Shown: positions 1 through 7,008, counted from the first letter of the stretch. The stretch is 18,560 nucleotides of DNA from Terriglobia bacterium (GCA_020072785.1 JAIQGG010000011.1:1-18560); one strand, 5' to 3'. Numbers and translations: made by a program. Notes: generated by a model from the sequence alone, not told the origin.

Positions 1-54
1 TTGTAATCTAGCTGTGCGTTTGTTGCTCTTGTTTTACCTTTTGACTCGTTCAAG

Positions 55-88
55 GGGCCGCAAGGACAAACTTGCAGGCCCTTTTTTT
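55..88 (+). terminator. Rho-independent terminator hairpin with T tract
   Basis: The arm GGGCC-GCAAG pairs with CTTGC-A-GGCCC: ten base pairs with one bulged A and a GACAAA loop. Seven T follow directly (82-88). This is a textbook intrinsic terminator on the plus strand, presumably ending a gene upstream of the window. It lies about 90 bp before the cold-shock gene, so a leader or attenuator role for that gene is possible but less likely. Confidence 0.8.
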
Positions 89-124
89 GCGGGCTGGAGG
101 CCGCCAAACGCCGGGCATACCTGG

Positions 125-153
125 TTGTCGGGCACAAGAGAGGCAAATAGATT
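125..153 (+). promoter_or_regulatory. Possible promoter of the cold-shock gene
   Basis: TTGTCG (125-130) and TAGATT (148-153) are separated by 17 nt. Each matches the sigma-70 consensus at four of six positions. The predicted transcript would start near 160, leaving a very short leader with the AGGATGAGG ribosome binding site. Many cspA-type genes have long leaders, so the true promoter could lie further upstream. Confidence 0.3.
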
Positions 154-176
154 TCAGAAGGATGAGGAAATAAGCA

Positions 177-380
177 GTGAAAGAACAAGGAACAGTCAAG
201 TGGTTCAATGCTTCGAAGGGCTTTGGGTTCATCCAGCGCCAGACCGGGGAGGATGTGTTCGTGCATTTCTCCGCGATTCAGATGGACGGTTACAAGTCCC
301 TGAACGAGGGTCAGGCGGTGGAGTTCGAAGTGAAGAAGGGCCCCAAGGGCCTTCAGGCAGAGAACGTCACTAGCTTCTAG
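177..380 (+). CDS. Cold-shock domain protein (CspA family)
   Basis: Small single-stranded RNA/DNA-binding protein, 67 residues, made entirely of one cold-shock domain, the usual length for the family. The start is GTG, chosen because AGGATGAGG lies at the right distance upstream and the N-terminus then matches the family ([10 protein letters not shown]). RNP1 is KGFGFI (14-19) and RNP2 is VFVHFS (27-32). In the family these proteins melt RNA secondary structure in the cytoplasm and act as RNA chaperones or transcription antiterminators, during cold shock or constitutively. The sequence does not show which paralogue type this is. A strong hairpin follows the stop codon. It appears to be a single-gene unit. 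Confidence 0.95.
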   Translation: MKEQGTVKWFNASKGFGFIQRQTGEDVFVHFSAIQMDGYKSLNEGQAVEFEVKKGPKGLQAENVTSF

Positions 381-390
381 CCTGTGATTG

Positions 391-418
391 GGGCGTCCCG
401 GTCAGGACCGGGACGCCC
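391..418 (+). terminator. Perfect hairpin after the cold-shock gene, no T tract
   Basis: GGGCGTCCCGGT pairs perfectly with ACCGGGACGCCC around a CAGG tetraloop, 10 nt after the stop codon. No T run follows, so it is either a non-canonical terminator or a 3' end-stabilising structure left after processing. Confidence 0.6.
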
Positions 419-485
419 ACCTCAAGCGGTGCTCCACCCTCGGCGAGTGATCCTGAACCGGTAAAGAAGATCCAAGGAGGATATT

Positions 486-728
486 GTGCAAGTTTTGAAA
501 GAAGGGCAGACCATCAAGCATGAAGTTTACGGTCTCGGCGTCGTGAGCACCTCGGATAGCGAGCGCACCGCGGTGGAGTTCGACGATTACGGCTCAAAAC
601 TCTTTGTGACTGGCATTATGACCGCCGAACTGATCGGCGAAGCGCCGGAACACCCGGTGAAGCCCAAGCGGCGCCGCAAGCCGTCCACAGCCGCCAAGAT
701 GGCCAAAAAGGCAGCCGCCGCCCGCTAG
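486..728 (+). CDS. Small Tudor/SH3-like protein with basic tail (DUF3553-like)
   Basis: An 80-residue protein of unknown function. It starts at GTG, fixed by a strong AAGGAGG site a few bases upstream. Residues 6-50 carry a pattern of the form G-x-x-I-x-H-x-x-Y-G-x-G-x-V, then alternating hydrophobic strands (VEFDDYG, LFVTGIM). This resembles the Tudor/SH3-like barrel at the C-terminus of UvrD-type helicases, DUF3553, and the N-terminal domain of CarD. Residues 57-80 form a lysine/arginine/alanine-rich tail with KRRRK and AKKAAAAR, typical of nucleic-acid contact. Seen: the motif and charge pattern. Inferred: binding to DNA, RNA or RNA polymerase. The gene stands alone between the cold-shock gene and a small membrane protein gene. 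Confidence 0.75.
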   Translation: MQVLKEGQTIKHEVYGLGVVSTSDSERTAVEFDDYGSKLFVTGIMTAELIGEAPEHPVKPKRRRKPSTAAKMAKKAAAAR

Positions 729-914
729 CTCGCCTTCTCCGGAAAATATCGAAAGCCCCCGCGCCAGAAGGGTGCTGGGGTGTGTCTGCGCATCCTGCCG
801 GCCGTCCTCCGACCGGCCTCCAATCGTGCTCCAACTGGGGTCTAACTCCCAGCTTCTGGGCGGTAGGGCGCAACAGCGGAACTGTGATAAGGTCAGGCGC
901 AATCGGAGGTGCAC

Positions 915-1142
915 ATGCGCAAAGGACTGGTCATTCTCGGTGTGGTCCTGCTCCTGCTCGGTCTGGCGGCGCTCCTCCATCCCAACATCACTTACAGCAA
1001 ACGCGACGAAGTCATGAAGGTCGGCCCCATCCAGGCCACGGTGGAAAAGCAGGAAAACGTGCAGGTGCCCGTGGGCGTGGCGGCGCTGCTGCTCATCGCG
1101 GGAATCGGCCTAGTGGTGATCGGCGCGCAGGTCAAGCGCTGA
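915..1142 (+). CDS. Small two-helix membrane protein, unknown function
   Basis: A 75-residue protein with two hydrophobic helices, about residues 4-22 and 52-71. They are joined by a ~30-residue polar linker (YSKRDEVMKVGPIQATVEKQ) and the protein ends in a basic KR. ATG at 915 is preferred over GTG at 909 because GGAGG (905-909) lies 5 nt before the ATG and overlaps the GTG. The arrangement suggests a hairpin inner-membrane protein. Short proteins with a helix, a KVGPIxxxxEKxxxV-like linker and a second helix are known in many bacteria as uncharacterised membrane proteins, but I cannot name a characterised homologue. It is convergent with lipA. Confidence 0.75.
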   Translation: MRKGLVILGVVLLLLGLAALLHPNITYSKRDEVMKVGPIQATVEKQENVQVPVGVAALLLIAGIGLVVIGAQVKR

Positions 1143-1216
1143 GCGCGCGCCGCTGCAGGCTCCCCAACAACCTTCCTTGCCATGCGTGACAGCAAAGCAG
1201 TCAACAACGTGTGAAC

Positions 1217-2134
1217 TTACTTACAGGCGGATTCGGTCTGCTCGAAGGCGTGGTAGGAGGAGCGGACAAGGGGGCCAGCTTCGATGTGCTTGAAGCCCAT
1301 GGCTTCGCCGAGGATCTTGTATTCGGCGAATTCGTCGGGATGCAGGTAGCGGACGATGGGCAAGTGGTCGCGCGTTGGCTGGAGGTACTGGCCGAGGGTG
1401 AGGATGTCGGTGCCCTGCGCGGCGAGCTCCTGCAGGGTGTGCAGGACCTCCTGCTTTTCTTCGCCGAGGCCCAGCATCAGGCCGGTCTTGGTGGGGATCT
1501 CCGGGTGCAATTCCTTGGAGCGGCGCAGCAGTTCGAGGGAGCGCTCGTAGAGGGCGCCCTTGCGCACCTGGCGGTAGAGCCGCGGCACGGTCTCGGTATT
1601 GTGGTTGAGCACGTCGGGGCGCGCGGCGAGCACGACCTCCAGAGCATCCCAGTCACCGCGAAAATCGGGGATGAGCAGCTCGATCTTGCAGGCCGGAACG
1701 CGCCGGCGAATCTCCTGGATGGTGCGGGCGAAGATATGCGCGCCGCCGTCGGGCTGGTCGTCGCGGTTCACCGAAGTAACCACGGTGTAGCGCAGGCCCA
1801 TGCGCGCGGCGGCTTCGGCCACGCGGCGGGGCTCGTCCTCATCGGGCGGCCCGGCGGGCCTGCCGGAGGGCACGGCGCAGAAGCCGCAGGCGCGCGTGCA
1901 GATGTCGCCGAGGATCATGAAGGTGGCAGTGCGGTGCTCCCAGCACTCGCCCATGTTGGGGCAGCGCGCGCTCTCGCAAACGGTGTTCAGCCCGAGCGTG
2001 CGCATGATGCCCTTGAGCTCCTGGTAGTTTTCCCCGCCCAGAAACTTCACGCGCAGCCAGTCCGGGCGCGGATGGGCTTGCGGGGAAGGAACGCCGGAGC
2101 CGGGCGAGTTAACGATGTGAAAGGGCGAGGTCAT
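1217..2134 (-). CDS. lipA: Lipoyl synthase
   Basis: Radical SAM enzyme that inserts two sulfurs into octanoyl groups on lipoyl domains of 2-oxoacid dehydrogenases and the glycine cleavage H protein. The 305 residues match family length. The auxiliary cluster ligands lie in [12 protein letters not shown] (Cys53, Cys58, Cys64). The radical SAM motif is CTRACGFC (Cys79, Cys83, Cys86). The C-terminal RSSYHA (291-296) supplies the conserved serine that ligates the auxiliary cluster. All key residues are present. The ATG at 2134 has no clear ribosome binding site, so the exact start is less certain than the identity. No lipB is adjacent. The gene stands apart and is convergent with the small membrane protein gene. 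Confidence 0.97.
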   Translation of the reverse strand: MTSPFHIVNSPGSGVPSPQAHPRPDWLRVKFLGGENYQELKGIMRTLGLNTVCESARCPNMGECWEHRTATFMILGDICTRACGFCAVPSGRPAGPPDEDEPRRVAEAAARMGLRYTVVTSVNRDDQPDGGAHIFARTIQEIRRRVPACKIELLIPDFRGDWDALEVVLAARPDVLNHNTETVPRLYRQVRKGALYERSLELLRRSKELHPEIPTKTGLMLGLGEEKQEVLHTLQELAAQGTDILTLGQYLQPTRDHLPIVRYLHPDEFAEYKILGEAMGFKHIEAGPLVRSSYHAFEQTESACK

Positions 2135-2334
2135 AGAACGTGCTCGAAGCTTTCATTTTACGCGCTTCGCGCGAGAGGTACAAACGGCCGCGCCGGGGAG
2201 TCCTGGGTTCCTTTCCGGTAAGGGGCCATTCTCAGCTAGCGCACAGTTTGCTGGTGATAACGTCTGTGATCAACAGCGCTGGCCTGACAGGCAGCGGAAG
2301 AAGCGCCCTGCCGTGCCGGTTACTGGAAAACTTG

Positions 2335-3633
2335 TCACACTGTCCTCGTTTTCGCCACCAGTGCTTTCTCCGCGTTGTGCCTTTTCATACGGTATAAGGC
2401 CTGGTCCGCTGCGCTCAGAAGTTTTTCGATTGTTTCTCCGTCTTGCGGGTAGACGGCAAAACCCGTGCTAATCGAAATCGGAGGCGTTCCCCCATCTTGC
2501 GCTACGCAGTCGCAGATGCGGAGCGCCACTTCTTCGGCTCCTTGCGCGGCAGTTTCGGGCAAGACGAGGGCGAACTCGTCTCCCCCATGGCGCGCGCTCG
2601 TGTCGATGGCGCGGGAATGAGCGCGGAGGACCGCGGCCACCCGGCAAAGCGCCCGAGTCCCCGCAGGGTGCCCGAACTGATCATTGATTTTCTTCAGCCT
2701 GTCCAAGTCAAAGAGCACCAGAGCAAAATTTCTTCCGGTGCGCTTGGCGCGTTCGATCTCAGCGTCCAGCACCTCCATCAGCCGCCGGTAGTTGGCGAGG
2801 CCGGTCAAGGAATCGGTTACGGCCAACAGGCGAACGCTCTCGAATAGCTGAATGTCGTCGAGCAACGTGCCCCCCAGCAGCAGCACATAACTGCTGAACT
2901 GAAGGATTCCCGCAAAGGCGAAAGTACTGTCGAGTTGGCGTTCCGACTGACTAGCGGCAAGAGAGCACCAGAAATTGAGGGTTGCGGCAAAGTAGAGGGA
3001 AAGGTCAAACGGAGAAGATGCATGTCTCAGACGCCGGTGATATCCGATGGTCGCCAGGAAGAAGAGTCCCGCTGGAACCAGATTTCCGGGCCTCGGAAAA
3101 GCTGCTCCAGAATGAATCACAAGGCCGGCCGGCAAGCGCACATGGGCGGCGCTGAAGAGAAACGCCGAGAGAACAACCAGAATCAGAGCCGCGATAAGCT
3201 CCCGGCCGGGGTGGCGCGCTCTCGGAAGGCGCCGTTCCACGACCAAGGCTGAAACGAGAAGCATGCCCAGCAAAGTCCGGCCAAGTACCCAGGTCATCGG
3301 GTCGCGCAAGCTCAAGTTGGACTCTGCATCCGAGAGACGAAAAGAAAAAAAGCTGGAACTAGCCAGCGTAAGGCCAACGATTACGAACCCACTGGCCAGG
3401 ATGAGAGGGAGACGTTCGCGCGTTCCCCGGAACCGCACCAATGCGGCGGCTGCAAAAGTGATCGCCAGTATTCCACTCGTGAATTGCAGCTGGGTGAAAA
3501 GCAGGAGATCAAAAGTCGGGGAGAAACTCCGCAGCCACCAGCTCAGTGCGAAAACACCACCACCCAACCCAAACGACAACCAGAGCCCACCGGGTCCTTC
3601 GACAAAATTCCAAGCACTCGGAGTCTTGTTCAT
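2335..3633 (-). CDS. Membrane-anchored diguanylate cyclase (GGDEF)
   Basis: A 432-residue protein. Residues ~15-257 hold seven or eight hydrophobic segments forming a membrane sensor region that I cannot assign to a named MASE family. A GGDEF domain spans ~270-425. It contains TDSLTGLAN (273-281), the metal-binding FDLD (308-311), KKIND (N317) and an intact GGDEF (350-354). An inhibitory I-site RAID (341-344) lies exactly five residues before GGDEF. The domain should therefore make cyclic di-GMP from two GTP and be product-inhibited. There is no EAL domain. The gene is divergent from the DUF218 gene, and both are less GC-rich than the rest of the window (29 of 60 bases are G/C at 3301-3360, counted by hand). 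The signal sensed is unknown. Confidence 0.93.
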   Translation of the reverse strand: MNKTPSAWNFVEGPGGLWLSFGLGGGVFALSWWLRSFSPTFDLLLFTQLQFTSGILAITFAAAALVRFRGTRERLPLILASGFVIVGLTLASSSFFSFRLSDAESNLSLRDPMTWVLGRTLLGMLLVSALVVERRLPRARHPGRELIAALILVVLSAFLFSAAHVRLPAGLVIHSGAAFPRPGNLVPAGLFFLATIGYHRRLRHASSPFDLSLYFAATLNFWCSLAASQSERQLDSTFAFAGILQFSSYVLLLGGTLLDDIQLFESVRLLAVTDSLTGLANYRRLMEVLDAEIERAKRTGRNFALVLFDLDRLKKINDQFGHPAGTRALCRVAAVLRAHSRAIDTSARHGGDEFALVLPETAAQGAEEVALRICDCVAQDGGTPPISISTGFAVYPQDGETIEKLLSAADQALYRMKRHNAEKALVAKTRTV

Positions 3634-3728
3634 TCCAGCTTCCCGGGCCGGCCGCTTCTAAGATAGAGTTTACCTCGAATTGCTTTCTTACTTGCTTCAG
3701 ATGGTACTAGAATCGCCGGTCACGTATC

Positions 3729-4415
3729 TTGACAGCAGAGTCCAAAAGGCGCACGGGGGGAAACTGGCGCCGGTCCCTGGCCTCCCAGCATGTTTTGCTT
3801 TGGGTGACGACGGGGATAAGCGTGACCGTAATATTTGTCGCGATATCCGGTTACGGGTTTCTTGCGGTAAACAATCCGGTCGGGGAGGGAGTCCTGGTGG
3901 TGGAAGGCTGGATCCCTGCGAAGACTCTGGCTGAATCCGCACACGTCTTCGATTCCGGGCATTATCGTTACCTTGTCCTTGTGGGTGGCCCGATGCAGGG
4001 AAGTGGCAGCGAATCCAATGATCCCACGACGTACGCCGACTTGGCCGCGGGCAGGCTCGAGAAGCTCGGATTCGACACGAAGAAGCTTGTAAAGGTAAGC
4101 GTCCCGGCCGTGTTGTCTGACCGCACCCTTGCGGGGGCCACGGCGGTTAAGCGCTGGCTCGGCAGTTCGGGGATCTCGGTCTGTTGTGTCGATGTTTTCA
4201 CTGCGGGAGTGCATGCAAGAAAGAGTTGGATTCTTTCCCGGTACGCGCTCGGCGACAGTTATCGGGTCGGAATCATCGCAGGATCCGAGGTTTCTTTCGA
4301 TCCGCGGTATTGGCTCGTCTCAAGAAGAGGCGTCTGGATCGTCGTTCGCAACCTGGCAGGCTATGCGTACTCGAAGTTCTGGATTTTGTTTCACGGGAAA
4401 GTGTTACCAAGCTAA
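3729..4415 (+). CDS. YdcF/SanA-type DUF218 membrane protein
   Basis: A 228-residue protein with one transmembrane segment near the N-terminus (about 21-45) and a soluble domain after it. VLVVEGWIP (55-63), YLVLVGGP (81-88), LSDRTLAGA (129-137) and the block TAGVHARKSWILSRYALGD (158-176) match the ElyC/SanA/YdcF (DUF218) pattern. Family members sit in the inner membrane and have been linked to envelope polysaccharide metabolism, but the reaction is not established. An in-frame stop at 3708 leaves TTG 3729 as the only start keeping the transmembrane segment whole, and no clear ribosome binding site precedes it. GC content is lower than in neighbouring genes. A polysaccharide role linked to the adjacent c-di-GMP synthase is inference only. 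Confidence 0.75.
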   Translation: MTAESKRRTGGNWRRSLASQHVLLWVTTGISVTVIFVAISGYGFLAVNNPVGEGVLVVEGWIPAKTLAESAHVFDSGHYRYLVLVGGPMQGSGSESNDPTTYADLAAGRLEKLGFDTKKLVKVSVPAVLSDRTLAGATAVKRWLGSSGISVCCVDVFTAGVHARKSWILSRYALGDSYRVGIIAGSEVSFDPRYWLVSRRGVWIVVRNLAGYAYSKFWILFHGKVLPS

Positions 4416-4486
4416 GTGTCTTTTTTCCAGCCGAAAAGAAGGGCGGACCTAGCCCGGCCCATGCACAACCAGGAAGTGGCCATCGC

Positions 4487-4858
4487 CTAGCGCGGCTGGC
4501 GGGAGACCAGGAGGAAATCGCGCAGCGCGGAGACGTTGGGGCCGTAGGCGCCGATGCGTCCGGCATCCACGGGCAGGCCGAGGCGCTCGGCTAGCTCCAG
4601 GTTGATCCCGGCATCGTCCAGCTCGGAGAGGCTGAAGCCCGCGGCGGGCTGCACGCGATGAATCCCCGTGGGATAGACGGGGCGCGGAGGCCGCATGTGC
4701 TTACCCGGGCGGCGCGCCGCTTCGTAGAAGAGGCGCCAGTCGCGTTTTTGCCAGGTGGTCATGGTCGCTTGCTCGGTACTGTCTTCCCCCCATTCGATGC
4801 CCGAAGCGTCCGGAAGGTTCGCTGCTATTTTCGCGTCGTTTTGTGGCCTGATCGGCAT
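4487..4858 (-). CDS. eL13-like protein (ribosomal protein L13e domain) in a bacterial context
   Basis: A 123-residue protein if started at ATG 4858. That ATG has AGGAG (4867-4871) 8 nt upstream and a promoter about 40 nt upstream. A second ATG at 4762 would give 91 residues without a good ribosome binding site. Residues ~70-115 read RVQPAAGFSLSELDDAG..., ...LAERLGLPVD...NVSALRDFL. This follows the eL13 pattern R-x-G-x-GFS-x-x-EL-x-x-AG-(I/L)-x-x-x-x-A-x-x-(I/L)G-(I/L)-x-VD-x-R...NV-x-x-L(K/R). The segment before it (WQKRDWRLFYEAARRPGKHMRPPRP) also recalls the eL13 N-terminus, with HxDWQRR and a basic proline-rich stretch. eL13 is a large-subunit protein of archaea and eukaryotes and is not part of the standard bacterial ribosome. 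A role in bacterial RNA or ribosome biology is plausible but unproven. The first ~32 residues match nothing I know. Confidence 0.72.
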   Translation of the reverse strand: MPIRPQNDAKIAANLPDASGIEWGEDSTEQATMTTWQKRDWRLFYEAARRPGKHMRPPRPVYPTGIHRVQPAAGFSLSELDDAGINLELAERLGLPVDAGRIGAYGPNVSALRDFLLVSRQPR

Positions 4859-4876
4859 AGCGCGTACTCCTGTATC

Positions 4877-4928
4877 CGTGACCGCAAAGCGGCCAACGAT
4901 ATGCGTGACCGCAAAGCGGTCAACATAT
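4877..4928. repeat. Two tandem palindrome-containing repeats
   Basis: Copy one (4877-4902) and copy two (4904-4928) share CGTGACCGCAAAGCGG, then CCAACGATAT or TCAACATAT, with a 27-bp period. Copy two contains a perfect palindrome GACCGC-AAA-GCGGTC; copy one has one mismatch in it. The repeats lie just upstream of the ribosome binding site of the eL13-like gene and overlap its predicted promoter. This is the layout expected of a dimeric repressor or activator with two operators. A dispersed intergenic repeat is the alternative. Confidence 0.75.
4896..4923 (-). promoter_or_regulatory. Probable promoter of the eL13-like gene
   Basis: On the minus strand, TTGACC (4918-4923) and TATCGT (4896-4901) are separated by 16 nt. 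Transcription would start near 4889, giving a leader of about 30 nt carrying AGGAG. The -35 element overlaps one palindromic repeat, and the other sits downstream of the -10. An alternative pair, TTGTTG and TATATG with 17 nt spacing, lies slightly upstream. Confidence 0.45.
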
Positions 4929-5057
4929 ACTGCAGAATCGGCCGGGCAACAACTATTCTTCGCGTACTGTTGCAAAGCCGTAACGAGGCGGCGCGCCCGG
5001 GGCGGACCCGGCCGCCGCTGCGGGGGCGAGGCAAACGAAGGGCCGTGCGCGCGCGGC

Positions 5058-5066
5058 TGGTATACT
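5058..5066 (+). promoter_or_regulatory. Extended -10 element before thiI
   Basis: TGG-TATACT has the TGn extension joined to a -10 hexamer with five of six consensus bases. No good -35 is visible at the expected distance, as is common for extended -10 promoters. Transcription would begin near 5073, leaving a leader of about 29 nt before ATG 5102. Confidence 0.45.
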
Positions 5067-5101
5067 AGAAAGGTCAGGGTTTTTCCACCGAGCACACATT
5101 C

Positions 5102-6343
5102 ATGGCTGCCGCGAACATCGTCGTCCATTACCACGAGCTCTGGCTCAAAGGGGGGAACCGCGATTTCTTCCTGAGCAAGCTGCGCCTGGCCATGCGCCGG
5201 GCGCTGGACGGGCTGCGCATCGCGCGCATCACCGAGCCCGGCGACCGCTACGTCATCGAACTGCTGGACGAGGCCGAACTGCCGGAAACGCTGCGGCGGC
5301 TGGCGCGTGTTTCGGGGATCGCCAATCTGGCGGTGGCGCGCGCGGTGGAGCGCGACCTGGAAAATCCGCTCGGACCGCTGTGCGCCGCGGCCTGGGAAGA
5401 GGTCCGCAACGAATCCTTCGCCAGCTTCGCGGTGCGCGCCAAGCGCAGCGACAAGCGTTTCCCGATCAACGCCCTGACCATCGAGCGGGAAGTCGGCGGC
5501 TACCTGCACGACCAGTTGCAGGGCGCCGGACGCAGCTTCCGCGTGGACCTGCGCAATCCCGAACTCACCTGCCGCATCGAAATCACGCCGGGACCGGTGC
5601 TGGTCTATGCGCGGCGCATCCCCGGGGCGGGCGGCCTGCCGGCGAACACCGCGGGGCGGCTCACCTGCCTGCTCTCGGGCGGGTTCGATTCCTCGGTGGC
5701 GGCGTGGAAAATGATGAGGCGCGGCGCGCACGTCAACTTCGTGCATTTCTGGGGAGGCGGGGCGAAGCCGGGGGAGTCCTCGGTGCACGTGGCGCGCGAG
5801 CTGGTGAAGCGGCTGGTGCCATGGCAATTCACCGCCAAGCTGTACCTGGTACCCTTCGAGCCGCTGCAGCGCGAGATCATGCGGGAGGCGCCGGAGCAGT
5901 ACCGCATCCTGCTCTATCGCCGGCTGATGCTGCGCATTGCCGAGCGCGTGGCCCGCGGCGGGCGCTCCCTGGGCCTGGTGACCGGCGACAGCCTGGCCCA
6001 AGTGGCGTCGCAGACCCTGCAGAACATGGCCGCCGTCGGCGCCGCCACCCACATGCCGCTCTACCGCCCGCTGGTGGGCGACGACAAGCTGGAGATTCTG
6101 GAAATAGCCAAGAAGATCGGTACGCATGACATTTCCGCGGAGCCCTTTCACGACTGCTGCCCGGTGTTTCTGCCCAAGGCGCCGGCGCTGTTCGCCACGG
6201 CGCAGGAACTGGAGGCGGCCGAGGCCGCGCTGAATGTGGAGGAGATGGTACGCAGCGGGCTGCAGACGCTGAGCGTCGAACGCTACCGCTATACGCAAGG
6301 GCGCGTGATCCAGGTGGAATCGCTGCGAGAGGCTACTGCGTAG
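5102..6343 (+). CDS. thiI: tRNA 4-thiouridine synthetase ThiI
   Basis: ATP-dependent sulfur transferase that adenylates U8 of tRNA to make 4-thiouridine; in some bacteria it also supplies sulfur for thiamine thiazole synthesis. At 413 residues it has an N-terminal ferredoxin-like and THUMP region (~1-170), then a PP-loop ATPase domain with SGGFDS (192-197). DCCPVFLPKAP (351-361) holds the acceptor cysteine, and the sequence here resembles the short Bacillus-type enzyme. There is no C-terminal rhodanese domain, unlike E. coli ThiI, so sulfur must come from a separate cysteine desulfurase or rhodanese. SSVA replaces the usual SPVA after the PP-loop. The ATG at 5102 has only a weak ribosome binding site. 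The gene stands alone. Confidence 0.96.
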   Translation: MAAANIVVHYHELWLKGGNRDFFLSKLRLAMRRALDGLRIARITEPGDRYVIELLDEAELPETLRRLARVSGIANLAVARAVERDLENPLGPLCAAAWEEVRNESFASFAVRAKRSDKRFPINALTIEREVGGYLHDQLQGAGRSFRVDLRNPELTCRIEITPGPVLVYARRIPGAGGLPANTAGRLTCLLSGGFDSSVAAWKMMRRGAHVNFVHFWGGGAKPGESSVHVARELVKRLVPWQFTAKLYLVPFEPLQREIMREAPEQYRILLYRRLMLRIAERVARGGRSLGLVTGDSLAQVASQTLQNMAAVGAATHMPLYRPLVGDDKLEILEIAKKIGTHDISAEPFHDCCPVFLPKAPALFATAQELEAAEAALNVEEMVRSGLQTLSVERYRYTQGRVIQVESLREATA

Positions 6344-6344
6344 G

Positions 6345-6368
6345 GGGGGCGGAGCACACGCCGCCCCC
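6345..6368. terminator. GC-rich hairpin between convergent thiI and the RRM gene
   Basis: GGGGGCGG pairs perfectly with CCGCCCCC around an 8-nt loop, starting 2 nt after the thiI stop. It lies between two convergent genes and could serve both, but no T tract follows on the plus strand. Confidence 0.5.
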
Positions 6369-6407
6369 GATCCTGCAAGGTAGGAACGAAAAGAGGTACG
6401 AAGGGCT

Positions 6408-6791
6408 TTACCAGCGGTTGCCGCGATCGCCGCGGTCGCCGCGATCTCCGCCGCGCCCGCGTCCGCCGCCGCCACCGCCGCCATGCCCGCGCCCGCCGCC
6501 GCCGCCGCCGAAGCCGCGTCCGCCGCCGCCACCGCCACGCTCGGTCTGCGGCCGGGCTTCGTTGACAACGAGGTTGCGCCCGCCGAAGTTCTGGCCGTTG
6601 AGCGACTGCACGGCGCGATCGGCTTCTTCATCGTTGGCAATTTCCACGAACGCAAAGCCGCGCGACTGTCCCGTGAAACGGTCGCGAATGAGATTGATGG
6701 CTGAGGGATTGCAGCCTGCCTGCGTGAACCACTCTTGAAGCTGCTCCTCCGTTGCGGTAAACGGAAGATTTCCGATATAGAGCTTCTTCAC
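6408..6791 (-). CDS. Glycine-rich RRM RNA-binding protein
   Basis: A 127-residue protein with one RNA recognition motif (1-80) and a glycine/arginine-rich tail (85-127). RNP2 is LYIGNL (4-9) and RNP1 is RGFAFVEI (44-51); the aromatic residues that stack on RNA bases are present. The tail alternates GGGGGG with RG and RGG, then GDRGDRGDRGNRW. The GTG start at 6791 is supported by AAGGAG (6799-6804) seven bases upstream. Such RRM-Gly proteins occur in cyanobacteria and several other phyla and resemble plant glycine-rich proteins; in cyanobacteria some are cold-induced. They bind single-stranded RNA and probably act as RNA chaperones. RGG-type tails can drive condensation, but that is not shown here. 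The gene is divergent from the acyl-CoA synthetase. Confidence 0.95.
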   Translation of the reverse strand: MKKLYIGNLPFTATEEQLQEWFTQAGCNPSAINLIRDRFTGQSRGFAFVEIANDEEADRAVQSLNGQNFGGRNLVVNEARPQTERGGGGGGRGFGGGGGGRGHGGGGGGGRGRGGDRGDRGDRGNRW

Positions 6792-7008
6792 CTGCTTACT
6801 CCTTCTGCCTAGAACCCGATTGCGAGCCGAGGCACACTGAAGAGTTCGAGTTCGGTCACGGGCAGTCCGAGAAAAGCCAGGCCCCCGCGGGCGCGAGACT
6901 GCACTTCAGCGATCACCTGAATACTCTCGAAAAATTACTCACTTTGCAACCGGAAAGAACCGCGGCCCCGGAGTGCGCTCGGGAGCGCGCGTCCTGCGCC
7001 CGGATTAG

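Noticed and set aside
14-373. A 119-codon plus-strand frame overlapping the cold-shock gene
   Set aside because: It crosses a clear intrinsic terminator and overlaps the conserved cold-shock domain in another frame.
1211-2221. A 336-codon plus-strand frame opposite lipA
   Set aside because: It is antisense to a fully conserved lipoyl synthase. Long frames opposite GC-rich genes are expected by codon bias.
4763-4858. Resemblance of GGCCACAAAACG (minus strand) to the GHKT box of tyrosine recombinases, hinting at an integrase remnant
   Set aside because: Only a few residues match, a stop follows at once, and no other recombinase motif or attachment site is near. The same bases read as coding sequence of the eL13-like gene.
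4763-6655. A very long minus-strand frame (about 720 codons) running from inside the RRM gene through thiI to the eL13-like gene
   Set aside because: Most of it is antisense to thiI, whose motifs are intact on the plus strand, and the translation is low-complexity and matches nothing. Only its last part, from ATG 4858, has its own ribosome binding site and promoter and a recognisable domain.
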